Below are positions 43,596 through 52,789 of a stretch of DNA of 58,917 bases, piece after piece. The position numbers and the translations under genes were made by a program. The notes below the pieces were generated by a model, which saw only the letters and a program-made list of their open reading frames with translations, had not been told where the DNA came from and made no database searches. Source of the stretch: Hassallia byssoidea VB512170 (GTDB lineage: Bacteria > Cyanobacteriota > Cyanobacteriia > Cyanobacteriales > Nostocaceae); the NCBI RefSeq assembly GCF_000817785.2, contig NZ_JTCM02000034.1, positions 1 to 58,917 on the forward strand. Direction: 5' to 3'. Every line of letters begins with the position of its first letter. Within the stretch, counting starts at the first letter, position 1.

Positions 43596-44152
43596 TCTTA
43601 GTAATTACTGCCATACATATACAAAAATTAATATCTCTCAATAGTTAAGCATTGTGAGATGGCTGTCAATAAATATCGATTTTTCTCAATATTGTTGACT
43701 TCATTGCTAATAATATTGCAAAAATTATCATTATTAATGCGAATAAAACCAATAAAATTTGTTTTTTCAAAAATTTGGCTAATTTTGGTCTTTAAAGGTA
43801 ATGTTGCTTGCAAATTAGCAAAAATGGTGATAATGTTTTTTATGTGTATAAATCTAATAAATTTTCAATTTTAAAATTATCACTGTAAAAGTTAAAATAT
43901 CCCCATTGTTAAATAATACAGGAAAAGCGATCGCATAACCACAAAATTAATTTAATGTCAACTCGCGTCTGTTAAAGGTGATTTTTCTACCTTCAGATCG
44001 AAAAAAGGCTAAGATGAACGTTCATTGATTCACTTCATTTACACTGAGAAGAAAGTAACAACAAAATTTAAATACATTACAGAAATAAACTCACCAAAAC
44101 CTGATATCCTACAACCTGTAGCAAAAAGTGTCCCACTCTGTTGAAATTGAAC
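43596..44152. other. A+T-rich intergenic region
   Basis: More than 550 bases. Short frames exist on both strands around 43630-43870 (one is hydrophobic), but each is the product of A+T-rich sequence and has no family features. No terminator with a strong stem is seen. It includes the promoter of the pentapeptide-repeat gene. Confidence 0.5.
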
Positions 44153-45511
44153 ATGGCCCAAAACTATCGCCGTGCGAAGCTCAGAGGCAAATCCTTTAAA
44201 GGGCAAGACTTAACAGGCGCAGATTTCTCTAATTCTGATATCCGAGGTACAGATTTTACTGGTGCCATTCTAAAAAGTGCAAACTTTAGCAACGCCAAAG
44301 CAGGTTTACAACGCCGTTGGGCGATCGCTTTGGTAATATTTGCATTACTGCTATCGGCAATATCCGGACTGCTATCAGCCGTTGGTGGTTCGCTGCTAGG
44401 ATTTATTCTGGTTAACAATCACCGCGAAAATATTTATGTTGTGGTAGTTAGCTTGATAGTTTTGTCAGTGTTTTTTATCATTATTATCCGCCGTTCCTTG
44501 TCAGCAGCCTGTGGATTTTTGGTAATGGCGATGATATGGGCAGGTTTGGCGGCGATCGCCTGGGCAGGTATAGTAGCAGTAGCTTGGGCTGGAGTAGCAG
44601 TTACAAGCGTAATGGAATTAGCGGCTGTAGTAGCAGTAATTGTGACTGCATCAATGTCAGTAGTAATTGTAGCAGCAGGAGCCGTAGTTATAGTTGGAGC
44701 CGCCGCATTTGCCGGAATTATTGCTGGATTGCTAGCAGTAACAGTAACAGTGTCAGTAGCGGGGGCAATAGCTGGAGCTGTGGCTGTGGCAGCAGCAATG
44801 GTCAATTTGACAGCTGGGGGTGTAGCATTACTAGTGGCAGTAGCCGTAGTATTGCTGAGTGCTTATGTCAGCTGTCATGCCTTATTTGGAGATGAAAAGC
44901 AAAGCTTAACTCGAAATTTAGCGATCGCTTTTGTGACAAAATATGGAACTAGTTTTCAAGGCTGCGATTTAACAGATGCGGACTTTACCCAAGCCAGACT
45001 GAAAAACACCAGCTTCATCAGAGCTATTTTGACACGCACCTGCTGGTATCAAGCGAAAAAGTTGCATCTTGCGGCTGTGGGGACAACTTATCTTGACGAT
45101 CTGCAATTACGAGAATTGTTGATTACGAAAGACTTACAAAACAAAAATTTGAATGGCTGGAACTTGCAAAATATAAATTTGCGTGCCGCGAATATCAAGG
45201 ATGCTAGCTTAATAGGAGCGAATCTTAGTGCATCTAACTTGCAAGATGCAGATTTTTCTAGAGCTAACCTCGGACAAACGCAATTAAACAAAACCGATTT
45301 GAGAGGTGCGACTCTTACAGGTGCTTACATCGAAGATTGGTTAATTACTTCCCAAACGAAGTTAGATAATGTTAAGTGTGAGTACATCTTCATGCGGATA
45401 CCCACACGGGAAAATCCTAATCCTCATCGTTTACCCCCAAATTGGGATGAAACATTTAAAGAGGGTGAATTTTCCTGCTTGTTTAATCCGTTGTCGAAGA
45501 TTAAGATTTAA
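44153..45511 (+). CDS. Pentapeptide-repeat protein with a central Ala/Val-rich membrane region
   Basis: A 452-residue protein from ATG 44153. Five N-terminal pentapeptide repeats (AKLRGKSFKGQDLTGADFSN and on) are followed by a run of hydrophobic helices over residues about 54-245, first normal (ALVIFALLLSAISGLLSAVG), then unusually poor in anything but Ala, Val, Gly, Ile and Thr (VAVAWAGVAVTSVMELAAVV). C-terminal repeats (about 268-300 and 330-400, LRAANIKDASLIGANLSASN) precede a conserved end with PHRLPPNWDETFKEGEF. The central region looks like tandemly amplified short helices. No function is known; such proteins may be membrane scaffolds. Confidence 0.82.
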   Translation: MAQNYRRAKLRGKSFKGQDLTGADFSNSDIRGTDFTGAILKSANFSNAKAGLQRRWAIALVIFALLLSAISGLLSAVGGSLLGFILVNNHRENIYVVVVSLIVLSVFFIIIIRRSLSAACGFLVMAMIWAGLAAIAWAGIVAVAWAGVAVTSVMELAAVVAVIVTASMSVVIVAAGAVVIVGAAAFAGIIAGLLAVTVTVSVAGAIAGAVAVAAAMVNLTAGGVALLVAVAVVLLSAYVSCHALFGDEKQSLTRNLAIAFVTKYGTSFQGCDLTDADFTQARLKNTSFIRAILTRTCWYQAKKLHLAAVGTTYLDDLQLRELLITKDLQNKNLNGWNLQNINLRAANIKDASLIGANLSASNLQDADFSRANLGQTQLNKTDLRGATLTGAYIEDWLITSQTKLDNVKCEYIFMRIPTRENPNPHRLPPNWDETFKEGEFSCLFNPLSKIKI

Positions 45512-45708
45512 GAACGTAGTAAGCGCAAAGAGCGCTTTTATACTGACTAGGAGTTATAATATTTAATTCGTAAAATTGGGGATTTTTTCAGCGCTGTAGA
45601 TGCGTACTTTGTTGGAGAAGCCGCAGGCTAGCGGCTTCTCGCAGAGTAGCGCCGACTACGAGTTATAATATAAAACTCTTAAGTAGGTAAGCGGCAATAT
45701 TTATAACT

Positions 45709-45800
45709 ATGTTAATAAATTTAAATCGTAGGGTGTGTTATCGCTTCAGGCAACGCACTATGTTAATAAATTTAAATCGTAGGGTGTGTTATCGCTTCAG
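45709..45800. repeat. Direct repeat of a 41-bp unit
   Basis: The same 41 bases (starting ATGTTAATAAATTTAAATCG, ending TATCGCTTCAG) occur at 45709-45749 and 45760-45800, 51 bases apart. The unit includes the dispersed repeat GTAGGGTGTGTTATCG, with the complementary ACACACCCTAC-like form near 45846-45856, so a hairpin is also possible. A gap of nearly 390 bases, otherwise without genes. Confidence 0.85.
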
Positions 45801-45897
45801 CGTAACGCACCATTGATAATTCAGGGTGCGTTAGCCTTCGGCGTAACACACCCTACCTACCTAAAGTTTATATTTCTTCATATAAGTTGAATTTTTA

Positions 45898-46713
45898 TCA
45901 TCGACTTACTTCAACTCGCTTTTCTGTTACTAAGGTGAGGCTAACCCATTCGCCTTTATCGCTGTAACTGCGAATCATCCGCTGGCGTAAGTTAGGTTCG
46001 ATTAACCAACCCGCTTCTAAGATAAAGCTTTGACGTAATTGCACTTTCACTGGACAATTAGCAGAAGCACCATCAGGTAAGAGTAATACTTGCACCTGCT
46101 TTTGGGGATCTTGATCAAAGTGAATTATAGAGCCTTTAATCGTGGCAGTTGAGGTAATTGTGCGATCGCCAAAGGTTAAACTTTGAATTAATCGCCCAGC
46201 ATCAAGTCGTAATTGTAGAGTAGAAGAAAAAGTATCAGGCGATCGCCAATCAGGATATATTGTTACACCTTCGCCATGCCATTCTCCTAACAAGTCATCT
46301 ATTGCTAAAGGTGGACGTTGTGCTGGTTCAGTTCCCGCAAAATGTTCGCGAATTAAGGTAAGTTGGTCTAAATCGCCATTTTTCTCAAATAACTGCACCA
46401 AGCGTAAACGGCGATTTTTTTGAATAAATCCAAATTCTGCGCCAAATTCCGAATACGGTGCTAACTGAATCGAACCTTGAGAAAATTCGCCATTTTCAAA
46501 AAATAGAACACTTCGTCCTAGTGAACTATATTCTAAAACTTTTTCATCTTCCCGCAGACGGATAATTTGGCGAATAGTCTGATTATTGTTCAAACCTTCC
46601 AAGGAGACAACCGAGGGAGTATCATTCACCAATTCACCTTGGGGAGAGAAACGGGTAAATGAACCAGACCAGACACCGATATTTTGCAGCAAACGTTCCC
46701 ATTGCGATCGCAT
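45898..46713 (-). CDS. DUF3598 family protein
   Basis: A 271-residue protein: MRSQWERLLQNIGVWSGSFT, FSPQGELVNDTPSVVSLEGL, then LLGEWHGEGVTIYPDWRSPD in the second half. It matches the cyanobacterial DUF3598 family, built of two calycin-like beta-barrels, each opening with a W.G.F or W.G.G motif. Family members may bind small hydrophobic ligands; the role is unknown. It is the first of a series of minus-strand genes here, and a 15-bp tandem repeat lies upstream. Confidence 0.85.
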   Translation of the reverse strand: MRSQWERLLQNIGVWSGSFTRFSPQGELVNDTPSVVSLEGLNNNQTIRQIIRLREDEKVLEYSSLGRSVLFFENGEFSQGSIQLAPYSEFGAEFGFIQKNRRLRLVQLFEKNGDLDQLTLIREHFAGTEPAQRPPLAIDDLLGEWHGEGVTIYPDWRSPDTFSSTLQLRLDAGRLIQSLTFGDRTITSTATIKGSIIHFDQDPQKQVQVLLLPDGASANCPVKVQLRQSFILEAGWLIEPNLRQRMIRSYSDKGEWVSLTLVTEKRVEVSR

Positions 46714-46770
46714 AGCGATTTTGGATTTTAGATTTTAGATTTTGGATTGGTGATTAAAAATAAGCTTTTG

Positions 46771-46830
46771 CCCAATGCGAGCGTGCCCAATGCGAGCGTG
46801 CCCAATGCGAGCGTGCCCAATGCGAGCGTG
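46771..46830. repeat. Four perfect tandem copies of a 15-bp unit
   Basis: CCCAATGCGAGCGTG is repeated exactly four times. It sits between ftsX (its end) and the start of the DUF3598 gene, both on the minus strand. The perfect identity suggests recent expansion or an ongoing slippage site. Confidence 0.95.
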
Positions 46831-46842
46831 CCCTATCCCCCA

Positions 46843-47742
46843 TTATCTAGCAAATCGACGCACTGCAAATAAACTTCCTAATAATCCGACTGTGGTGCCA
46901 AAACCAAGGAGAATCAAAGGTAATAATAAAGTTTGGGCGCTAGTGAGTTGCAAACCGTTGGTGAGAAATTGGATAAACTCAGGTTGATTAGTGAGCAATT
47001 TAGTGATAAACTGCTGAATTAGAGAAATGAAACTCCAAGCGATCGCACCACCAACTAAACCAAAAGCAATTCCTTGTAAAATAAACGGTAGATAAATCCA
47101 AGTCGAAGTTGCACCCACAAGTTGCATAATTTCAATTTCTCGACGTCGCGCAAGAACAATTAAGCGAATTGTCGTGGAAGTGACAGCGATCGCCGTTGAA
47201 GTCAAGATGATAGTAATTGTTAAAGTAATCCAATTCAACCCTTGATGTAACTGAGCGATGCGTTGCACAGCTTCATCTACATACTGCACTGCATTAACTT
47301 GAGGTATTTTAGCAAGTTGCGTTGCTAAAGTCGGAACAACTTGCGAGTTACGCGCTTTCACCTTAATCTCATCAACTAAAGGATTATCGCCTAACTGCTG
47401 GGTAGCACCTTCAATATCAGAAATTCCTAGTTCCTTAACTAGTTTATTCCAAGCTTGCTCTTTGGTGATTGTTTGCATTGCTGCGACATCAGGTAAATTC
47501 TCAACTATTGGAGCGATCGCTTCCAAGCGCGTACCCGCATTCAGGTAAACTGATACTTCTAGCTGGCTACCAAATTGGTTAAGCAGCTTTTCTAATTGCC
47601 AAGAACTTTGCAGACTCAACCCGAATAAAAATAGTAACACGGTAACAGTACTTACCGCCGCCCAATTCATCCAACCTCCCCGCAGCAAACCGAGGAAAGT
47701 TTCTTTTAGCAAGTAATCAAGTTTAGTAAAAAATTTAAACAC
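46843..47742 (-). CDS. ftsX: Cell division protein FtsX (ABC permease family)
   Basis: A 299-residue membrane protein: one N-terminal helix (AAVSTVTVLLFLFGLSLQSS), an extracytoplasmic domain (about 55-165) with VSVYLNAGTR and the helix ITKEQAWNKLVKELG, then three more helices of the FtsX permease type (WITLTITIILTSTAIAVTS; RREIEIMQLVGATSTWIYLP; LLLPLILLGFGTTVGLLGSL). FtsEX controls peptidoglycan hydrolases at the septum. ftsE is not adjacent in this window, which is common in cyanobacteria. Length is normal. Confidence 0.92.
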   Translation of the reverse strand: MFKFFTKLDYLLKETFLGLLRGGWMNWAAVSTVTVLLFLFGLSLQSSWQLEKLLNQFGSQLEVSVYLNAGTRLEAIAPIVENLPDVAAMQTITKEQAWNKLVKELGISDIEGATQQLGDNPLVDEIKVKARNSQVVPTLATQLAKIPQVNAVQYVDEAVQRIAQLHQGLNWITLTITIILTSTAIAVTSTTIRLIVLARRREIEIMQLVGATSTWIYLPFILQGIAFGLVGGAIAWSFISLIQQFITKLLTNQPEFIQFLTNGLQLTSAQTLLLPLILLGFGTTVGLLGSLFAVRRFAR

Positions 47743-47856
47743 ACTAAATACCGATGTATTAGTTTCGCGTCAACATTTTGGCATGTTGATCGTAAATGTG
47801 GCTAGCGTAGTAAGCACTGAAGTGCTTAAAATAAGCACTAAAGTGCTTACTACGTG

Positions 47857-49152
47857 TTACCATTCCGCCAAAGCAGCGGTAACTCCTTTTCGTAAATCTG
47901 GTGTAAGTGTGGGATTATTTAATAATTGTTGCAATTGTTGATAAGCGGTTTCTGGTGCAAGATTCTTTAGTGCAGCGACGATGTGGAGTCTGACAACTTG
48001 ATTATTATCTGCTAGTAGAGAAATCAACGGTTCAATTGCCTCGATATTGCCTAATTGTCCCAAAGATAAAGCGATCGCACTTTTAATTGAGGCAATCTCA
48101 ACTGCTGGATGTTGCGATCGCACTATTGAAAGCAAAATTTCTGTCGAAGAAGCGGTTAATGTCGAATCGCTGACTCGACCTAAAACTGTGACAATTTCTA
48201 ACCACAGTGTCGTATATGAAAGTTGATTAAATGCTTGTTGGAGATATTCTAAACCAGATAATGTCTTCATCCAACTCAGGGCGCGGATAATTTCCAGTTG
48301 TAATTTTATTGGTGTCGGAGGCGATATCAGCACTATAAATAAGTGTTTTGCCGCCTCATCACTACCGATGCGCGAAAGTGCAATAGCTGCTGCTTGGGCA
48401 ACTTCCAGATTAAAGTCATAAAGTCTGGGTTGCAGTTTCGCCAGCAAATCTAATTCTTGATGTAAGTCAGTGCGAACACTCAACCCTAACACAGCTTCAC
48501 GTCTGACAGCAGCAGCGACATCAGTTAAAGCGTTTAAAAGAATCGGTGGAATACGGGAATCGTGAAAGCTGCTGAGGGCTTCAATCGCTATAGCGCGTAT
48601 TTCAACTAGCGGATCTTGCACCACGTTTAATAGAGGTGTAATAATTTCTGGTTGGCGGATGTAAGAAAGCGATCGCACTGCCAAAATTCGTGTATCAACT
48701 GAAGTTAAAAGTTCTGATAAAGCAGCGATCGCACTTTGTCCAATTTGTCCTAATGCGGCAGCGGCGATCGCTTTGAGTTCTTCATCGTCAGTGGTTTGGA
48801 GAAATTCTACCAAAGAGGCGATCGCTTTGGGATTTTTCAGATCGCCTAAAATCCGAACTGCATACCACCGCAATTCTGATGCATCTTCATCTTGGAGGAT
48901 GTCAATCAACGGGGTTATAGCAACATTTCCCAAACGGACAAACACCTTAGCAATTTCCCAGCGTTGCTGAAAATCCCCCATTTCTAGAATTGAGAGTGCT
49001 AATTCCAGCAAATATGCTTGATTTTTAACTATCTCTGGGTCTAGTGCATTTTCTTCTTGAATCAACTTTTGCAGGCATTGCAAGACTCGTGACCAATCAC
49101 CTGCATCATGTGCTGCCCGCGCTTTTTCCAAAAGCTGGTTGATGTTATTCAC
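47857..49152 (-). CDS. HEAT-repeat protein
   Basis: A 431-residue protein of about ten HEAT/phycobilin-lyase-type repeats, each around 31 residues with a core like AI.PLI.LL.D....VR..A..AL. Examples are ITPLIDILQDEDASELRWYA and ITPLLNVVQDPLVEIRAIAI. No catalytic Cys or chromophore-lyase signature stands out, so it may be a scaffold rather than a bilin lyase. GTG 49152 is used because the ten upstream codons from TTG 49182 resemble repeat-family DNA; either start is possible. It is divergent from nirA. Confidence 0.85.
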   Translation of the reverse strand: MNNINQLLEKARAAHDAGDWSRVLQCLQKLIQEENALDPEIVKNQAYLLELALSILEMGDFQQRWEIAKVFVRLGNVAITPLIDILQDEDASELRWYAVRILGDLKNPKAIASLVEFLQTTDDEELKAIAAAALGQIGQSAIAALSELLTSVDTRILAVRSLSYIRQPEIITPLLNVVQDPLVEIRAIAIEALSSFHDSRIPPILLNALTDVAAAVRREAVLGLSVRTDLHQELDLLAKLQPRLYDFNLEVAQAAAIALSRIGSDEAAKHLFIVLISPPTPIKLQLEIIRALSWMKTLSGLEYLQQAFNQLSYTTLWLEIVTVLGRVSDSTLTASSTEILLSIVRSQHPAVEIASIKSAIALSLGQLGNIEAIEPLISLLADNNQVVRLHIVAALKNLAPETAYQQLQQLLNNPTLTPDLRKGVTAALAEW

Positions 49153-49230
49153 AATTAATTGGTTCTTGGTTGTTAGTAGCAAGCTCTATTGTATTAATGA
49201 AATGCGATCGCTCGTATCAAATTTGTTTCA

Positions 49231-49243
49231 TGCAGAAAATGCA
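49231..49243 (+). promoter_or_regulatory. Putative NtcB (LysR-type) site upstream of nirA
   Basis: TGCAGAAAATGCA fits TGCA-N5-TGCA, the form I recall for NtcB sites in nitrate-assimilation promoters, and lies 61 bases upstream of the NtcA box. NtcB enhances nir operon expression when nitrite is present. Assignment rests on motif and position only. Confidence 0.5.
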
Positions 49244-49303
49244 TCACATTGATACATTTTAAGCATCAGTTTGATACCTTTTCCTAAATTTTACCAAAAT
49301 TTC

Positions 49304-49345
49304 GTAGCTATTTATACGATTTTTAGATTCATCCAACCTTAACCT
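49304..49345 (+). promoter_or_regulatory. NtcA-class promoter of nirA
   Basis: GTA at 49304-49306 and TAC at 49315-49317 are eight bases apart, the exact NtcA consensus. Twenty-two bases after it, TAACCT (49340-49345) matches the TAN3T -10 box at the spacing typical of NtcA-activated promoters. It lies 167 bases before the nirA ATG and would switch on nitrogen assimilation when ammonium is scarce. Confidence 0.85.
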
Positions 49346-49512
49346 TAGTAGTAAGCAAATCGTTAAATGTCTGGTAAAAAACAGCTTTAACAAATTTCCA
49401 ATCTCGTAAAGCTCAAAAATTTACTTTAAAAAAATCGTAGATCCACAAACCGATAAAACTACATTCAGATATTCAAGCGCGAAGTTAGAAACAAAGCAAC
49501 GGAAGTCAACTC

Positions 49513-51081
49513 ATGACAGACACAGCAACTACCACACCCAGCTTAAACAAGTTCGAGAAATTCAAAGCAGAAAAAGATGGACTCGCCATTAAAGCGGAAA
49601 TCGAAAAATTTGCCTCCTTGGGTTGGGAAGCAATGGACGAAACCGACCGCGACCATCGGCTAAAGTGGGTGGGTGTGTTCTTTCGCCCAGTCACTCCCGG
49701 CAAGTTTATGATGCGGTTGCGGATGCCTAACGGTATTCTTACTTCTCATCAAATGCGTGTGTTAGCTGAAGTAGTGCAGCGCTACGGCGAAGACGGCTAC
49801 GCTGACATCACTACCAGACAGAATATCCAATTGCGGGGCATCCGCATTGAAGATTTACCAGATATCTTTAATAAATTCGAGGCTGTTGGCTTGACCAGCG
49901 TCCAGTCAGGAATGGACAACGTTCGCAACATCACAGGCGATCCCGTAGCTGGCTTGGATGCGGATGAGTTGTTTGACACGCGAGAGTTGGTACAGCAAAT
50001 TCAAGACATGATTACCAACAATGGCGCTGGTAACTCAGAGTTTACCAACCTGCCGCGCAAGTTTAACATCGCCATCACCGCTGGACGCGATAACTCAGTT
50101 CATGCGGAAATTAATGATTTGGCTTTTGTTCCAGCTTTCAAAGAAGGACAAGGAGAATCTGAACGCCAATTCGGGTTTAATATCCTTGTCGGTGGCTTTT
50201 TCTCTGCTAAACGGTGCGATGCGGCGATTCCTTTAAATGCTTGGGTGCCACCAGAGGATGTAGTCGCTGTATGTAGAGCCATTTTGGAAGTTTTTCGCGA
50301 TCGCGGTTTACGCGCTAATCGCCAAAAATCGCGTCTAATGTGGCTAATTGATGAATGGGGTTTAGATAAATTCCGCTTAGAAGTTGAAAACCGTTTGGGT
50401 AAGTCATTAATAAGCGCAGCCGCAAAAGACGAAATCGACTGGGAAAAACGCGACCACATCGGCGTATATAAACAAAAGCAACCCGGATTAAACTACGTAG
50501 GGTTAAACGTTCCCGTCGGTCGCTTGTTTGCTGACGATATGTTTGAAATCGCACGTCTGGCAGAAGTTTACGGCAGCAGTGAAATCCGCCTGACGGTTGA
50601 GCAAAACGTGATTATCCCCAATATTGCTGATACAAGATTGGCAACATTTTTAACAGAGTCGTTGTTAGAAAGATTTAAAATTGAGCCTAATACGCTAACG
50701 CGATCGCTAGTTTCTTGTACAGGCGCACAATTTTGCAACTTTGCCCTGATCGAAACCAAAAACCGCGCCTTGGCAATGATTAAAGAATTGGAAAGCGAGT
50801 TAACATTCACTCTTCCTGTACGCATTCACTGGACAGGTTGTCCTAACTCCTGCGGACAGCCGCAAGTTGCAGACATCGGCTTAATGGGAACCAAAGTCCG
50901 CAAAAATGGCAAAACTCTAGAAGGAGTTGACATTTATATGGGCGGCAAAGTTGGTAAAGAAGCACATTTGGGAACTTGTGTCACCAAAGGCATACCCTGC
51001 GAAGACCTACAGCCAGTATTACGCCAACTGCTAATTGAAAACTTCGGCGCACGCGCAAAAGAAGCAGTTATTAGTTATTAG
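49513..51081 (+). CDS. nirA: Ferredoxin-nitrite reductase
   Basis: A 522-residue enzyme reducing nitrite to ammonium with six electrons from ferredoxin. The four cysteines of the 4Fe-4S/siroheme centre are at 402, 408, 443 and 447 (CTGAQFC and CPNSC, the C-x5-C and C-x3-C pattern). Conserved family blocks MMRLRMPNGILTSHQMRVLA and TTRQNIQLRGIRIEDLPDIF are present. There is no fused ferredoxin domain, so length is that of the normal cyanobacterial form. It heads the nirA-nrtP-narB cluster behind an NtcA-class promoter. A palindrome and repeats separate it from nrtP. Confidence 0.97.
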   Translation: MTDTATTTPSLNKFEKFKAEKDGLAIKAEIEKFASLGWEAMDETDRDHRLKWVGVFFRPVTPGKFMMRLRMPNGILTSHQMRVLAEVVQRYGEDGYADITTRQNIQLRGIRIEDLPDIFNKFEAVGLTSVQSGMDNVRNITGDPVAGLDADELFDTRELVQQIQDMITNNGAGNSEFTNLPRKFNIAITAGRDNSVHAEINDLAFVPAFKEGQGESERQFGFNILVGGFFSAKRCDAAIPLNAWVPPEDVVAVCRAILEVFRDRGLRANRQKSRLMWLIDEWGLDKFRLEVENRLGKSLISAAAKDEIDWEKRDHIGVYKQKQPGLNYVGLNVPVGRLFADDMFEIARLAEVYGSSEIRLTVEQNVIIPNIADTRLATFLTESLLERFKIEPNTLTRSLVSCTGAQFCNFALIETKNRALAMIKELESELTFTLPVRIHWTGCPNSCGQPQVADIGLMGTKVRKNGKTLEGVDIYMGGKVGKEAHLGTCVTKGIPCEDLQPVLRQLLIENFGARAKEAVISY

Positions 51082-51111
51082 TTAGTGGATAGTGGTTAGG
51101 AGTTAGGAGTT

Positions 51112-51141
51112 GTAGAGACGTTCCGGACCGAACGTCTGTAC
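51112..51141. repeat. GTAGAGACG-type palindrome, copy 2
   Basis: Arms GTAGAGACGTTC and GAACGTCTGTAC (one mismatch) flank a CGGACC core. It is related to the perfect palindrome at 6095-6122 in its GTAGAGACG outer arm, with a different inner sequence. It lies between nirA and nrtP within the short-repeat region 51082-51210, where it could reduce or stabilise readthrough. Confidence 0.7.
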
Positions 51142-51286
51142 TAAAAGTTTGGAGTTAAGAATAATGTGTGACAACTAACAACTAACAACTATCAACTATC
51201 AACTATCAATCAATATCTTTGGGCAATTACATAATTGTCCACAGATTTCTTTACGCAATTATTCAGTTTTTACTTAGGAAAGCTCA

Positions 51287-52789
51287 ATGCTCAAAGGTTT
51301 ACTTTCATTTACCGGTCGCTACCGCATCTTACATCAGACTTGGTTTGCCTTCTTTCTCACCTTCGTTTGTTGGTTTAACTTTGCTCCCTTTGCAACAACT
51401 ATAGGTAAGCAGCTACATCTGGCGCCCGAACAAATTAAAACTTTGGGTATCTGCAATTTGGCGCTGACAATTCCGGCGCGGATTATTATTGGAATGCTTC
51501 TGGATCGTTTTGGTCCGAGAAAAACTTACTCAATGCTGCTGATGTTTGCTGTGGTTCCCTGTATGGCTACAGCGCTGTCGCAAAACTTTAGCCAATTGGT
51601 TATCAGTCGTTTGCTGATGGGAATTGTCGGTGCTGGGTTTGTGGTTGGTATTCGCATGGTGGCGGAATGGTTCCCCCCGAAAGATATCGGTATAGCCCAA
51701 GGTCTTTATGGCGGTTGGGGTAACTTTGGGGCTTTTGGGGCTGAGTTTGCCCTGCCGTTGATTGCGGTTGCAGCTAGCTTTATGACTGGTGGTGCTTCTA
51801 ACTGGCGTTTGGCGATCGCTCTTACAGGTATCATTGCGGCGATTTACGGTGTAATTTATTTCAATACCGTTCAAGATACACCTCCTGGCAAAACTTACAA
51901 ACGTCCTAAGAAAAATGGTTCTTTAGAAGTAACCAGTGTCAAAAGTTTCTGGGCGATGATTGTCTCAAACTTTGGTTTGATTTTCGCTTTAGGTTTATTA
52001 GCTTGGCGCTTAGAACAAAAGAACATTCACTTTTTAACTCTCAGCCAAATGTATTTGGTTTGGGTTGCGTTAGCCGGATTATTTGCTTACCAAAGCTATC
52101 AAGCTTATAAAGTCAACCGAGAACTGTTAACTGGTAAAAAAATTTACGCTCCTTCAGAACGCTATCAATTTGGTCAAGTAGCTTTACTCGAATTCACTTA
52201 CATAACTAACTTTGGTTCTGAACTTGCTGCGGTTTCCATGCTGCCGGCGTTTTTTGAGAGAACCTTTGGTTTAGAGCATGTGGTAGCGGGGATGATTGCC
52301 TCTATCTATCCTTTCATGAACTTAATTTCTCGTCCTAGCGGTGGTTTAATTTCTGATAAATTTGGCTCTCGCAAATGGACAATGACAATTATTTCTATGG
52401 GAATTGGTGTCAGTTATTTGATGGCACATTTCATTAACAAAAATTGGCCCATTCCGGTAGCGATCGCTGTCACAGTTTTAGCTGCTTACTTTGCTCAAGC
52501 TGGCTGCGGTGCAACTTACGGTATCGTACCTTTAATTAAAAAAGAATCCACAGGACAAATTGCCGGTAATGTCGGCGCTTACGGTAACTTCGGCGGTGTG
52601 GTTTATCTAACAATCTACAGCTTAACCAATCCACCAACACTCTTTGCCACAATGGGTATAGCTGCTTTAATCTGCGCCTTTATGTGTGCCTTTTTCCTCA
52701 AAGAACCGAAAGGCTCTTTTGCTGGCGCTTACGAAGGTGAATCACCAGAAACTGCAACCCGAAAATCTCCCATCTTAGCGGAAGAATAA
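51287..52789 (+). CDS. nrtP: MFS nitrate/nitrite transporter NrtP
   Basis: A 500-residue permease of the nitrate/nitrite porter family with about 12 helices. Two nitrate-signature segments are visible, GGWGNFGAFGAEF near residue 140 and GNVGAYGNFGGVVY near 425, as are MFS loop motifs such as GMLLDRFGPRKTYSM. It imports nitrate and nitrite. Many freshwater cyanobacteria use the ABC system NrtABCD here; this genome uses the single permease, as described in Nostoc punctiforme and marine strains. The gene lies between nirA and narB. ATG 51287 is used; other frames overlap it upstream. Confidence 0.95.
   Translation: MLKGLLSFTGRYRILHQTWFAFFLTFVCWFNFAPFATTIGKQLHLAPEQIKTLGICNLALTIPARIIIGMLLDRFGPRKTYSMLLMFAVVPCMATALSQNFSQLVISRLLMGIVGAGFVVGIRMVAEWFPPKDIGIAQGLYGGWGNFGAFGAEFALPLIAVAASFMTGGASNWRLAIALTGIIAAIYGVIYFNTVQDTPPGKTYKRPKKNGSLEVTSVKSFWAMIVSNFGLIFALGLLAWRLEQKNIHFLTLSQMYLVWVALAGLFAYQSYQAYKVNRELLTGKKIYAPSERYQFGQVALLEFTYITNFGSELAAVSMLPAFFERTFGLEHVVAGMIASIYPFMNLISRPSGGLISDKFGSRKWTMTIISMGIGVSYLMAHFINKNWPIPVAIAVTVLAAYFAQAGCGATYGIVPLIKKESTGQIAGNVGAYGNFGGVVYLTIYSLTNPPTLFATMGIAALICAFMCAFFLKEPKGSFAGAYEGESPETATRKSPILAEE

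Noticed and set aside
43628-43874. A hydrophobic plus-strand ORF and an overlapping minus-strand ORF
   Set aside because: Both are by-products of A+T-rich sequence; the hydrophobicity comes from T-rich codons and no start site is supported.
44434-44805. A Thr/Ala-rich minus-strand ORF and a Ser-rich plus-strand ORF
   Set aside because: Shadows of the low-complexity membrane region of the pentapeptide-repeat gene, which has real domains on both sides.
46771-46830. Possible CRISPR array
   Set aside because: The 15-bp units are directly adjacent with no spacers and no cas genes are nearby.
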